NCBI GenBank assembly: GCA_009741485.1
Contig: CM019236.1
Coordinates: 40,086,804 to 40,150,803 of the forward strand
DNA length: 64,000 nucleotides
Reading direction: 5' to 3'
Source of the DNA: Malurus cyaneus samueli
Lineage: Eukaryota > Chordata > Aves > Passeriformes > Maluridae
Part shown: positions 1-11,765 of the stretch, piece after piece
How positions within the stretch are numbered: position 1 is the stretch's first letter
Layout: each line of letters begins with the position of its first letter
Notes under the pieces: model-generated
What the model saw: the letters and a program-made list of their open reading frames with translations, nothing else
Databases searched by the model: none
What the model was told of the DNA's origin: nothing
Position numbers and translations under genes: made by a program

Positions 1-883
1 TAGGGTAAATATCAGCCCTGCATGCAGGATTTGGGGTTTTTTAACAGTGAAAACCAAAGAGGCTGGAAGTTCAAGGATCACATCCCTCCAAGTGCAGAGT
101 AGGTCTGCTTTTTGTACTCATAGGACTAGCCGACTTCTACTTTCAAACCTGGGCTAAAGGCCTGACTGTCAGTCTTGCCCAGAAAATCCTTGCTTTACTG
201 CATCATTAAATGAAGTGGTATTACACAACAAAAAGGTACATCCACATTCAACTACCTCGAGTAAACCATCTCCACAGAGAGGCAAAAGGAGCAGGCCAGC
301 CTGCACCCTGGCAACCATGAGGAGTCAGTGGTTCCCAGAACCACCACGGGACTCTGCCAGCTGGCAGGAGGTCTGGCTGCTCAGGTGCTGGAGAACTGTT
401 TGAGCACTCTGGGTCACACCCGCCAAGCAACACAACACACATATACAGAGTTAGTGAAAAAATACACTGGCCTAATAAAAAACCCCTATGCCTTAAAGCA
501 AAGTATTCAAAATTAATCATTAATTCTGTTAAGTCAAATGTTGTGAAGGAATTACTGCAGTAACAAAACACAACAGTTGCTATCAATTACTTCAGTGAAA
601 GTATATTGGTTTTATCATCTTAATGGAAAACCATTAACATTAAGCATATCAGGGTATGTTCTGATTTTCAAACACTCATAATATTCAACCAAAAAAAGGA
701 ACAAAGAATTTAAAAAAAAGAAAGACTAGGCATGCTGCAGTCTCTAATGCTCAAGTTAATTAAAAAAATTGTGATTATTCTGAAATTTTCATTTCAAACA
801 GCTGCAGACTTTCTTCTTTCAACATCACTCCACTTGAAGTAAAATGTGCAAGATCTTTCTCAAAGTTCAACAGAAGTACATAC
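1..883 (-). other. SEMA4D intron 3, partial
   Basis: This is the left-edge part of the intron that follows the third SEMA4D coding exon. The donor is at 878-883 on the plus strand and reads GTATGT on the minus strand. I looked for the next expected sema-domain exon and did not see it, so it should lie outside the window. Short frames on both strands at 215-586 are not supported by splice sites or family resemblance. Confidence 0.7.
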
Positions 884-946
884 CTGTTCTGATTTGCCCT
901 TGACTGCACATTTAGTCCTTTTATCTTCTGTGACCTTCCAGTGTAA
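884..946 (-). CDS. Semaphorin 4D, coding exon 3 (sema domain)
   Basis: This 63-nt, phase 0-0 exon encodes 21 residues beginning LHWKVTEDKRTKC and ending KGKSEQ. The vertebrate SEMA4D segment starting VYWKVSEDKKAKC has the same length and the same pattern of charged residues plus one cysteine. On the minus strand it is preceded by a pyrimidine-rich acceptor ending TTTTTTCACTTAG and followed by the donor GTATGT. It joins exon 2 in phase 0, giving residues 81-101 of the protein. The segment lies in the early blades of the seven-bladed sema propeller, the part of the protein that binds plexin-B1 and CD72. The open frame that covers this exon in another phase is a shadow: only the frame given here matches the family and ends cleanly at the donor. 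Identification rests on remembered family sequence, not on a search. Confidence 0.88.
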
Positions 947-2120
947 CTAAGTGAAAAAACATGCAACAAAAGGGCACATTCAAAGTTCTTTAATCCAATA
1001 CAAGGTCTGAAAACGTTGCAGTAACACACACAAGCAAAGGCAATACTAAGACTAGCTAGAGCAAATGCAAGACATTTTGCAAGTAGCAAGATTCAAAGCC
1101 ATTTTTTTCCCAGGGAGGTGACATTTTGAAATTCATGTGCCTTAAGCAGAACTAAACTACCATCTTTTAGGTTCATAATGAAAACTCCCCACAAACTGCT
1201 AACAAGCTTTTCATGACCATTTGCATTAGGGAAATGCAACTGTTTAAATATTTTTTCATTTTGAAGTACTTTCTATTTCATTAGTACTTGAATAAAAAAC
1301 AGTTGGAGGAGGACAATCAAAGAAAACTTACTGGACCAATTTACACTATACTGAGTACAACTTTACAACTATGTTTTATATGCTGGGGAAAGTGCCCACC
1401 ACCACCCATGAACATGCTCTTCAGATTAAAAATTATATGAGCATCTTCCAAAGCACTCTGGGTGGGAGGTCCATGCTGCACCTCTACATGTCAGCCTGTG
1501 TTGCTGACAGGATGAAAAGCAGGAGCCTGGGAAGGACTTGGAAGCAATACAACATTAGCAGACTTCTGCCTGGGCTAATCTACTTTGAGAAGCCAGCACC
1601 AGCATATCCAAAGCACTTCTCTGAGACAGCTGGATCAGACCTGTCTGCACACTGCCCACTGTGCAGACATACCTAGACACAAAACAGAACATGAGACAGA
1701 AACAACAGGGCCTTTATTTGCAGCACATCTACAGCCTGCCACAATCGAGCAAGCCCCAGCTTTGCTTCTGTTTCAGATCACTTTCTGATTCAGATTAACA
1801 GAAGATGGCCCACTCCTGACAGTAAGAAAACAGGTAAAAACCATCACAACACATGATACCTGCAGTCCCTCTCAGCCAGCATCTTGCCCTAAGAAGAAAA
1901 TGCCCAACTTTTTACTCTAATTACTTGTCTACATCCAAACTCTCTCTCTTCCCTCTTGTTTACTCTGTAAAATTTTCCAGAAACAATACTGAAGTAGCAC
2001 ATACACAGTAATTTCTCTTTGAAGTACCTATTGGCCTAAATGCAATGCTACTGATATCAGGAAATTAAGTCAAATTTGGAGTATGAGATTAACATGGAGG
2101 ATAATGAATTGAAGGCATAC
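947..2120 (-). other. SEMA4D intron 2
   Basis: An intron of 1174 bp between coding exons 2 and 3, with donor GTATGC at the 2115-2120 end and acceptor CTTAG at the 947 end. It is AT-rich. I see no gene, RNA or recognisable mobile element in it. The open frames at 1371-1788 on the plus strand have no supporting signals. Confidence 0.8.
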
Positions 2121-2266
2121 CTCGTGCTGCTTCTCAGCAATATTCACTGCATTTAAGGCAAAGATCACTTCTCTGGCTCCTACATATAGAACATTTTTGT
2201 CTTCACTTAACAGCAAGGTTGAATAGTTTGACACTTTTGACTCATTAAAATGTATTAGCTGGACCT
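2121..2266 (-). CDS. Semaphorin 4D, coding exon 2 (start of sema domain)
   Basis: This 146-nt exon begins with two bases that complete the Glu codon split by the preceding intron, then encodes 48 residues (33-80). The core reads LLLSEDKNVLYVGAREVIFA and is characteristic of class 4 semaphorins, closest to SEMA4D (human LLLSEDKDTLYIGAREAVFA). Two N-glycosylation sequons are visible, NES at residue 39 and NYS at 45. The second matches the conserved human NYS. The minus-strand acceptor ends TTTCAACAG and the donor is GTATGC after CACGAG. The exon ends in phase 0, as exon 3 requires. The surrounding longer open frame continues into the intron on both sides and is not the real boundary. The role is the first propeller blade of the extracellular ligand domain. 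Confidence 0.93.
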
Positions 2267-4465
2267 CTGTTGAAATGGAAAAAAAATAGCATCGTGTGAA
2301 GAAACCCAATCACTTAGGGTCAAGTTTATGAGTCATTTATCATAACAGCTGTTGGATAATTCGAAAACAACAAAGGTTAGTTCAGACAAGCTATGTAAAA
2401 GACAAGGGACCCGTCAGAAACTTGGTTCAGCAAAAACAGCAGCTACCATCAACAATATCAAAATCACTTCTCCCCACTTTCTCATCCAATTTCAAATGCT
2501 CAAGTACTTCCCCTTGTGATGATCCTCTACTCACTTCTTCCTTTTTTTTTTTGAAACCTTGCTTTTTCTAAACTTCTGTTTTCCACATCTACTGTCAGGT
2601 CACTCCTCACCTTTTCCTTTCCATATACCAATCTGTGGAAAATCAAGTCAGTCATAAATCTCCTTGCAACTGCCCTGAGCAAATCTTACAAAATATCCTG
2701 CAACTTAAGACAACTCTTCAGCATATTGCCATAACAGAAAGAAGACACAGAAGCAAACAGTAACACTGTTTGCAGGTGATGTGAAGTTGAAACAGGAGAT
2801 GGAAATGCAACAAAATAATCAGCATGAGGGAAAAGATCAAGGAGCGGAGAAATAAGATGAGAAAAAAAGGGAGATATGAGAGAACAGGCAATGGAATAAG
2901 GAAGCATGCATAATGGACCAGGAATGGCTTGGAGAAAGATGACACAAACTGACTAATGCAAAAGTGTATTTTTTCTGAATGTACAACCATAATGTAAAAA
3001 TGACTGAAAGCCTAAGAGACCACATTTTGTACAAGAAGACACAAGATTAATTAAGCATTGCTTCTTCACATACAGATGAAAACAGCATACTATTAGTTCC
3101 AATTCTATCATTACTAATTGCACATTTTCAACTGTAGTACTCGAGAAACATTAATTTTAAATTATATCCTCAAGCATGGAATTTTGAAATCTTTTACTTG
3201 GCAGGAAAACTTTTCCCGAATTCCTTCTCCTACTCAAAGTAAGTTTCGAAAACTTAAATGCAACAATCCCTAGAGAGAAAAATAAAATGGAATGAAAATA
3301 AACTCCATTTATTTTGACTAATTTGTATGTGAGTCTGCAGTACCTTACTATATCATTAAATAGCAACTTGCCAATTTAAACTACAAGACTGAAGCATCAA
3401 GGAGTCTAAGCAGGAACTACAAGTCTTGTCTGGGCCATCCTTTCTGAAAGGCTGTATTAGCTAGTCACTAATTGCTGTACCAATAATCAGGAAAAACACT
3501 TCATGTAATCATACCATTGTCTGTTTATTCCCACTACATTCTTAATCTCCATCTATCACAGAATGACTACTCAGAATTTAATATCTTTATTTAAGATGGC
3601 TTCATTATACAGCCAATCGATTTGTTTGAATTTGTTCAGTTACTGAACACCTGGGTACCTGAACACCTGGTGCTGCTAATATAAAAGGAAAATCCAAAGA
3701 AAAAATCCCTTAAAACTTAAAGCATCCATGCCACATGGGGAGTGGCTGGGGGGAGTAGGAGGAGAAAAGAAGAAGTGCATGTATTCACATAATCTTTGCT
3801 CCAGAGCTCTTTTCAGACCCAGGCTAAATTGGTACACCAAAACCTAAAGGATCCTCTGATTTCTATTACTCCTCTTTGGACTGCATTTACAGACTCGCAG
3901 TTATTGTATTGGGAGATTATGAATATGGGCAGCAATTTCTTATACAAGAAAAGCACTGTTCTGTGAAAGACTTTCATATCTAGGCACAATAAAATGCTGT
4001 CAGAAGAGGGTCAAATGCTAATTTTTTCTTCGCTTGGTGATTTAGTTAGTGCTCAGGATGGCTTGGTGTCAGAACAGATTATTAGTTGGAGAAGCACATT
4101 TTGTGCTCAGACTCCAGGTAAAAATAATTTTTAAAAAATAAAATATACCTATGGGAATTTTCCCTTGAAGCGAGTTTCAGTTGCAATATCCTTCAGGTGA
4201 GAAAGACAAATTTGGAATTCCTCCTTTAAAAAGCTCTGTTTTCAGAGATGCTTGAAGGAATTAAGATCAGTTAACCCAGTGGCTGAATGACTTTTGAATA
4301 TTCTGATCCTAAACACCTCTTAAGATTGGCAATGCCAGCAACATCTGACCAAACTCACAGCAGATTGGCTGAAAAAATCGAAAGCTTCAATGAGTCTCAA
4401 ATCCCACAGAAACCTTGAGGATGTGGCGAAGTCCCATATTATAATACTTAAATTTCTGTTCTTAC
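2267..4465 (-). other. SEMA4D intron 1 (between coding exons 1 and 2)
   Basis: An intron of 2199 bp with donor GTAAGA next to 4466 and acceptor CAG next to 2266. It splits a Glu codon after its first base (phase 1). The content is AT-rich with no gene. A short direct repeat of period 16 with the core CTGAACACCTGG lies at 3643-3671. The frames at 2686-3034 on the minus strand are low-complexity hydrophobic chance frames. Confidence 0.8.
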
Positions 4466-4559
4466 CTTTGTGCTCCCAAGTGATCCTCGGTACTGGGCCA
4501 AATGCTATTGCCACTTCTAGTAACAAACCCCAAACTGCATAAAAAGCACACAGAGCCAT
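4466..4559 (-). CDS. Semaphorin 4D, coding exon 1 (signal peptide and mature N terminus)
   Basis: This exon carries the initiation codon and encodes MALCAFYAVWGLLLEVAIAF, a hydrophobic signal peptide, followed by GPVPRITWEHK. The motif PRITWEH just before the sema domain is typical of SEMA4D (human FAPIPRITWEH). I chose the ATG at 4557-4559: it is preceded by AAG and followed by G, a good Kozak context. A GTG six bases upstream could be miscalled as the start. The coding part is 94 nt and ends in phase 1 at the donor AAG/GTAAGA, which fits exon 2. SEMA4D is a homodimeric single-pass membrane ligand that can be shed. It signals through plexin-B1/B2 in axon guidance and vessels and through CD72 on immune cells. 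The 5' edge of this exon lies in untranslated leader. Possible acceptors on the minus strand are CTGCAG (AG at 4597-4598) and TCCAG (AG at 4588-4589). Confidence 0.93.
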
Positions 4560-5270
4560 CTTCACTGTCCTTGCTCTTCGGGGTTCACTGGATAACTGCA
4601 GCAGGTAGCGTTTCTTTGGCAGATGAAATGCAAATCTCAGGGAATATTAGAGACCATGCATTTCAGACCTTGAGAGCAGTGCAACAAGGGAGGCTGGAAC
4701 AACTGTACAAGTACGTGCTTTTCAGCAGATCACTTCAAGAGAACGCACATTTTCCAGGATGCTGCATACAGAGACTGCCCACACGCTCCACAGGCTGCAG
4801 AGCTGCTGAGAAGTGTGACTGAGTGCATTCTTCTGTTTCGCTGGAGAAATAAATGATGCTTTGGAGGGAGGGGAAATAAGAAGTAGAAGAGAAAGTAAAC
4901 CAAATACTACCAAAAATAGCACTGATCTTGCAGTATTTCTACAGCTGTCTGCATAGCTTAATTTGGATACAAAACATACTAATTGGTGAAAATCATATTC
5001 TTAAAAACAATACACACATAACATGGCAGATAGGCAGCAACTGAAAGCAACCATTTCCATCTAGAATCCCAAGTATAAATACTTTAAATTGTCAATGATG
5101 TTTAATGCACAAAACCTGACACCAGTCTGTTCTTTCAACAGTGTGTCAAAGAAAATCCCACCTCTCTAACAATAAACAAAGATAACAAAAATCACTATGA
5201 CTAAGATCAGAGAGCAAAGGACAAGAGAAGTGCAGCATTAATATTAAGTATGGTTACACAAATCTGCCAT
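4560..5270 (-). other. Short 5' leader then intron upstream of SEMA4D coding exon 1
   Basis: The first 28-37 bases right of the start codon are probably untranslated leader, because two CAG acceptors are available there. Beyond them the sequence reads as ordinary AT-rich intron. It has very few CpGs, about one in 4821-5240 by eye, so there is no CpG-island promoter here. No gene is visible. Confidence 0.55.
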
Positions 5271-8200
5271 ACATCCCGTACTTGGGATCTTACAGGAGCT
5301 TACAGATTGTCTTTTTAGTGAAGTTTTCTATAATGCTACTAATGCACTCAAAATGTTCAGGGGGTAGAAAGCCCTTATATTGGTTGGTCTCTCTCCTGCC
5401 GCAGCGTCACGTGGGGTGCATCTCAGGCGACAGAGCCTCTACATTGTGTGGGATTCAATTTTTATTGCTTCAATTTCTGAGAGTGTGCGCCCCTGGACTC
5501 CGTGGTTGTTAGCACTACATCCCAACCATAGCAGGGTCAGGAAAGTGAGACACACCACCACTGCCTCACAGTGGCAGGGTGCACGCAACAGAGGATCCGT
5601 ACTGGGTTCTGCCCTGTAAAGGCACAGCGGCACACGAAATATCCTAGAACATCTGTTTTAAATGCGCCGCTTCTTGGGCACCGCCTCAGGAACCGATCAT
5701 TCTGCACCCGCACGAGACTATTAACCTCGATGCCATTTAATCTTTATCTCGACTCTCCAGGCAGCGAACACCTCAATCGATAAATGTAAGGCAGAGGAGT
5801 GCATTTTTTATTAACCAAAATCGATTGGTGCTGAAGAGCCGGGGATCAATTGCCAAGGTGTGGATCCCGTGAGATACGGGGCCGCGTAGCCTCCTGACGG
5901 GACACTGGCACATCTCAAGCTGTCGGAAACTGGGTTGCCACGCGATTAAAATTCATCAGGCATGGAGAGGACACATTCGGCCGCGTAGTCTATGGGCGGA
6001 ACAAGTCTGGCCAGAAAAAAGGCATGCAGTGAGTCGCACTACCAACGATGTGAGGCCTAATGGGGGGCATTGGAAATCCTTGGGAGAAATTACTGTTGAG
6101 GGACACGACACTACCCCGGGGTGGAAGGCCTGTGGCAGACTCATGGAAGTACTTTAATCCTTTGGAAGGGATGGCCTTATAAAAGAGGAGGAGATGAAGG
6201 CAGAATTTCCCTGAATAGTTCTAAGTGCTCCGAGAAAGAGGGGAGGGGTTAAAAGATCAAAAAGAAAATGCCAAAAGAATCAATATTTTGCTCTGCCTTC
6301 AGTGCTGGACACTACCTACTCCACATGTTTTTAGATGCCTGCGCGTGCTATCTTAGTTTCAGCTTATCAGTCAATAGCTACTTCCTGCTGATGTTGGCCC
6401 TACTCTGAACAGTTTCTTGTCTGTTTCAGCAGATATGTTTTTCCTTGACATTGTGATCAAATGCACTTGAGGCAATCTGCAATATAGGTCATCTCTGTCT
6501 CAACAGCACACCAATCACTGCCAGCTCAGTAGCCCTACCTTTAGAAAACATTTCATCTTTAGCTTTTAGTATCCCCAAAAACCTTTCTTGTGGCGCGAGC
6601 AGCGTCCAAGCTTGGACGAAGAGAACACATGTGAAGTACATAGAACAGAACTCTATCGAGAGAAATAGAGTAGTACTAGAATTGGTAGCTCAATTTTCAG
6701 AATGGTTTGAGAAAGCTTCGACGCCACTTTAGAACCACTAAGAGGCGGGATATAGCCTATAGTTACTAACCATAAAACAGAATGCATCCGAATCATTTCC
6801 AACAACATTTTTCCTCCTTTACATTGAAAAATGACAGCCAGCTCAGGCCACACAAAGCCCCTTATACACTCGTGTAGGTGGCCATATGACTCGGTCACTC
6901 ACTAATACCAGATGTCGTAATATAGAAGGAAAATTTCGTATACAATCCGAGTTTAATTCAAGCAACACACCAAGTTTTATTCCAGTTGAGCAACTAATTT
7001 TGTCTTTATAAGTAGAAATTATCTACATAAGCATTCAATAAGAAACTAGTAACAAATAAAGTGTCTTTCATAAACACAAATAGTGGGAACTTTACCTTGC
7101 TTTATCTCAGTTTAAAAATAATAAAATATTTTAACTAGTAAAGACGGACCTAGAGACTGAATTCAGGGGTGCAGCAGAAGTCGCCACCAGGGCTGTTCCT
7201 TAACTCCCGCCCCTGTCCCACCACTGTGCATTCCACTGTCATGGTAGCTTTTTTGTCGTCGTAATCTTACCCTAGTCAAGAGAGACATCCTCATCTTATT
7301 GCGACCATAGTACAATAAGGCTAAAGACCAAAACTCAGCCAATTTTCCCCTCTGGCGACCTTTTTTCCTGTTTGCTCGGTTTACTACGTCTATCACTAGA
7401 CAATTTACGTTAACTACCAAAACAGGAAGCGGAATGCCCCGACAAGCGCGGATGCTGTTCCAGTGCCATACTGCGCGGATTGCACACTTATAAGTTAGTG
7501 GTCATTACACACGGAGATATTTCCGTCCCTTCACCAAAAGTGAACATAACTTAGGGCCCAAAATGAGCTTTGTCAGCCACCTGGCTAGGAGAATGTCTCA
7601 TTATCTAGCTCCAAGTGCAAAAAGAGTTCTCAGAGATTCACCTCCTTCACCTAGTTCAGAAATGTGATTTCCTCGCCGGTGCCCTGATGATAGATCACAA
7701 AGGTTAAAACTCACTTTTCAATTCTCATACATCTTTCAGGCTCCATTTGTATCCAGTTATCTAAATCTGGACTCATAGTAAATTCTAAATACCTCATCGC
7801 TTAAATATACAGAGAGAATTGCTACGTTGGGCTCCAGACAAAGGCCATGCCCTTCCCCCTGAATCAGACTTGGCAGCCTATAGAGTCTTTCTAGGATCTA
7901 GAACTAGCTCACTCTGCCCTCCATAGTTTCTTCCCGGTGCCTGATTTTTACTACGCACGTGTAGGCATAGGAAGTTTTATACTTCTTTTATGTTTTCTTG
8001 CTAAATAGCGAAAGTTTAACATGATTGGACTCTCTTTAACCCACATTTTTCCAACTAACTCTGATAGCATACTTCAACTTTGCAGCTGCTCATTTCTACA
8101 TTCACCCAATGGTAATTCTTTGTTTGTAATGTTGTACGAGCGGCGACCCTTCTTCAGGCTGACAGTCATCCTCGGCTCCTGAATGCCTGTACACTCTCAA

Positions 8201-9749
8201 GTCCACAACTTGGATGTGCCTATGACTGGCAAAACGTTAAATGGTAGGTTCTAGAGAATACCTACTATGTTGGCTTGGATCACTCTCTCCTCTAAATAAC
8301 TGCATATGTTGTGACCTGCATATCTCTTAAACTGCCGGCGTCGCCCCCCGAGCCACCCAGCCAAAATTTTTAGCTCGCTGCGCTACATACAAGACGTTGT
8401 TTTATATATGAGCAATTTTCACAACGACCTTACCTTCTCAACAAACATAGATCCCTTCATAAAACTCTGCCACTATCAGCAAACAGAATAATTAACGCTT
8501 TTATGAAAGGCACTAAAGCTCAAGATCTGTGACCATCAGTCGTTTAATATAGATCAATATGTTTTGTGCTCAGCCTAGGCGAGTCCGCTACGGGTTACAA
8601 AAGCCTCTTACCTTGACCTATGTACGACACTTGTGATTCCACTTCTCATCCAGCTTCGCTATCACATCTGCTATCGAGATATACCATAACTGGCATCATC
8701 AAGAGTCTAGATGGACACCAAACTCGATACACAGCCTGAAGAACTGGTGTTACGTGCTTCTAGCCTTTTATGCTTAGAACTTATTTAACTTGTGGAGTTG
8801 TATAGCTGTGTGCCAAAGGAAACAGCCTCTCTACTGTGAGTGCTGGATCTTATAACAGGAGTAGGACGAGCATAGAGAGTCCTAATAAATTTTTCATTTA
8901 TGCAGGTGGGCACCCCAGAGCTCACGATCTTAGATCTTGCATGAAGCGCAATATAAGGACTGGGACAGCAACTACAAGCCAGCAAGATAACAGCTTTCAC
9001 AGAGCTTAGCATTGCCCCTGGCCTCACACCCAAAGAAAAGAACAAAATCATTGCTACTTGAAATTTTCTATCTTTTTCACTCGCTGACAGCCTTAGAAGT
9101 ACCATATCCTAATAGTTAGTAACCGACTAGAAACACGAGCTTGCCTTCTCGTCACGTATGCGTTTAAAGAGGCAAACACAAAAGCCATCTAATGCTTTCT
9201 CATATACCGACCTGAGGGGGTCTTCATCCTAAACATATACTACGTCCACACAGTCGTAGGGTGAATATTGCCATCAATATCGAGTGCCTCAATAGGGCGC
9301 AAGGTTTTAAAAAACTACTCCCTACTATTTGTGGGGAAGTTTAAGTCGTAGCAAAATTCCATGCAAGATACTGACAAACAGAAACAGCTGCTTTCATCAG
9401 GTCTTTGAAAAAAACAATAAATTAACTCCTCAAATACCTATGCATAAGGTGCGCGCTTGCATTCAAATCACAACGTTAAGGGCTAGAAGTTTGCAAAAGG
9501 TCACTCGATTTCCCTTATTCTTTTAACACGCCGCATGCTGGCATTGTGACAGAGAGGTCAACAGCCAAGCACGATTTTCAAACGCTGGGGAGAAGGACTT
9601 AGGTCGGTTGCTCCACCGTGCGGTGAGAAAGGCTCGGACATTGACGCCGGTCCCGAATGGGCACTGAGAACTTGCCAGCCTCCCGGCCAGAGAGCGCAAA
9701 CGTGGTCCTGTGGCTGACCATCCAACGAATCAAGAGGCGTGGGCGCAGC

Positions 9750-10425
9750 ACGAGGGAAGAGGGAGAGGGATTGTGACCCGCTCTGCTCTGCTCTAGCTGC
9801 AGACCCCCACCTTCACCATGGAAACTACACACCTGCCAACCTGCCCCCAGCTACGTTGGAAACGTTCTCAGTCACAGGTGGGAGCGTGCGCTAGGTACAG
9901 ACAGAAGGCACAGGGACAACAACGTTTTTACATCAGCAGAGCGACACAAAGAAGGCCCGCGCACCTGTTTCCTTACCGTAGGAAAAGAAAGGCTGCAACA
10001 ATCTGGGATTGTCCCGCCTCGGAGAGGAAAGGAAGATTCAGGAATGACCCAACTCGCAAGCCTTATCTCAAGTATCTCAAGGGGGGCCTAGATGAAAAGA
10101 TGGAAAGGAGACAAGAAGCATACGGCAGGTCAGTGGCAGTGGAAACAAAAGAGGGAAGAGGGAAATTACTTTTTAAACTTGGAAACGAATAGGTTTAGAT
10201 TCAGTGAAATTAGGATTCTGAAATTCTTTACATGTGGGTGGCTGATGAGGCACTAGAAAAAGAGAATTTGTTCACATAGAAGTTGCTGGCATGCCCCATC
10301 CTTGGATGAAGCTCTCCGCAACCTGGGATCCAGTGAGGTGTCCTGCCTATGGCAGCAGGTGTGGCAACTGAGACATCAGTTCCTAATTTTTGTACCTCAA
10401 CTACAATACATTCCATGACTGACTA
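9750..10425 (+). mobile_element. CR1 LINE, 3' end (degraded or noisy)
   Basis: Anchors follow the CR1 3' end in order. CTCTGCTCTGCTCT lies near 9780. A stretch resembling the ORF2 C terminus follows at about 10010-10110, with residues KYLKGG in one frame where CR1 has QYLKGA. Next come TAGGTTTAGATT and GAAATTCTTTACATG at 10189-10233, GGCTGATGAGGCACT near 10239-10253, and GGCATGCCCCATCCTTGG near 10288-10305. GCAACCTGGGATCCAGTGAG and GGTGTCCTGCCTATGGCAG lead to an ending like ATTCCATGACTGAC near 10409-10422. CR1 is a non-LTR retrotransposon that is usually 5'-truncated. The frame is broken many times. The 124-residue open frame at 9818-10192 overlaps this element and is not an independent gene. 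The left boundary is uncertain. Confidence 0.72.
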
Positions 10426-10734
10426 CAGATTCTTTAATGGACCGGTCGCTCAATAGAGGCATGTCCCTGGGCAGAAATCACTTGGGCCCATTACGATGGA
10501 CGGCCGGGCGAACAACCTTAATGCTATGGCAACTCTCGCCCAGAAGATCAACAAATCCTTGATGAATTGTTTTTTGGATTGACCTACTGTAACCATTGTA
10601 CTGAAGCCCGAGTGGGCACTAGATGTGCGGACAGACCACTAATACTTTAAATTAGTTATTCAACCAGTTGCTCAACATGCGATAAATGCGCAATGACTTG
10701 TGATCTCTTTTTTTATTTCTCCGCCTTGACTGGC

Positions 10735-10805
10735 ACACCTACTGAGCCACCTGCCCATGGCGGTACTCGCAACTACGTTATATTTCAATGGTCCACGATT
10801 CTCTA
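10735..10805 (+). mobile_element. Second CR1 3'-end fragment
   Basis: CACCTGCCCATGGCGGTACT, then CAACTACGTTATATTTCAAT, then a terminus like CACGATTCTCTAGGA resemble the last 80 or so bases of CR1, where a CCTGCCCATGGCAGGGGG block precedes a GATTCTATGA-type tail. The match is poor and contains indels, like the first copy. It could also be a second alignment of the same noisy sequence. Confidence 0.4.
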
Positions 10806-11527
10806 GGACAGGGCATTAGAAATATTCAAAGTTGTTCCTTCTTGGCTGTGACCTGTTAATTGGAGTTATGCACAGCCACTGGGTTTTTGAGTAGCAGCAT
10901 CTAGGGGCGCACAGAGGTGCAGCTGTGCCTGTTACAGAAGCTGCTGCGAACAGTACATACCCATGAGAGACGACCTACTGTGGTAGGGCTCTTAGTTTAA
11001 GTATAGGATTGATGGCCACTGGCACACACTTAGAACTGGTGGTTCCGAGCAATAGCCCTTTTGTGATTAAAAAACTAGATTGTACTGCAAGAATTAACGA
11101 TAAGAGACAAAAGTTGTGGTCACAGGTTTTTAACGCAGCCAGAGAAAGGCAGAGTAGAATATGTGAAGAGAAGAGAAAACAAAACTATGACATAGTTGTG
11201 GACAGATGCAACCGAGATGAAGGAGAAGGGACAGGGTATGCTGTTCCAGGCGGCAGGAGCTATGGGTATAACCCTCCCCGCTCAGTCCAACTGGAGGCAG
11301 CTCCTGGTGGGGTGGTGCGGTGGCATGCTGGTGGCCCCTGCGAGCCATACTGCGTAGGTCACTATCAGGATGCAGTAGAGATCCACCCGCAGCCCATGGA
11401 GGAGCCCCACACTGGAGCAGGTGGATGCCCATAGGAAGCTGTGACCCCATGGGAAGCTGTGGAGTGAGGGGCCCCGCTCTCAGGCTGAAGCAGCCTGTCC
11501 TCATAGGACAGCACCCTGTGAAGAGAG

Positions 11528-11765
11528 ACCCACATTGCAGTGTTTGGGGAGCTCTGCTGCCCACGGCACAGACCCACGCTGCAGTGTTTGGGGAGCTCTG
11601 CTGCCCGTGCCACAGACCCACACTGCAGTGTTTGGGGAGCTCTGCTGCCCACGGCACAGACCCACACTGCAGTGTTTGGGGAGCTCTGCTGCCCGTGCCA
11701 CAGACCCACACTGCAGTGTTTGGGGAGCTCTGCTGCCCATGCCACAGACCCACACTGCAGCAGTT
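11528..11765 (+). repeat. 44-bp minisatellite, about 5.4 copies
   Basis: Units start at 11528, 11572, 11616, 11660, 11704 and 11748, always 44 bases apart. Each begins ACCCACACTGCAGTGTTTGG and continues GGAGCTCTGCTGCCC, then an alternating CACGGCACAG or CGTGCCACAG tail. Flanking units at 11380-11527 and 11766-11860 look like more diverged members. Because 44 is not a multiple of 3 and the unit lacks stops in several frames, overlapping open frames of 84-261 codons appear on both strands. They are artefacts of the repeat, not genes. Confidence 0.95.

Larger units (their letters stand above)
5271..11100. other. CpG-rich segment of probably low-accuracy sequence
   Basis: From about 5.27 kb the texture changes abruptly. 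By eye there are about 18 CpGs in 7141-7560 and about 17 in 9121-9540, against about 4 in 600 bases at 12421-13020. The CpGs are scattered singly, not clustered as in an island, and no gene or exon is recognisable. A window at about 6.19-6.59 kb looks more normal. The recognisable CR1 LINE within it is riddled with single-base indels and substitutions. That fits an unpolished single-molecule read filling a gap inside a SEMA4D intron. Alternatives are foreign DNA or very old sequence, but ancient vertebrate DNA loses CpG rather than gaining it. Open frames in this segment should not be treated as genes. Confidence 0.6.

Noticed and set aside
9818..10192. 124-codon plus-strand open frame with a good ATG
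   Set aside because: It overlaps the CR1 3' end and partly resembles a scrambled CR1 ORF2 C terminus inside the low-accuracy block.
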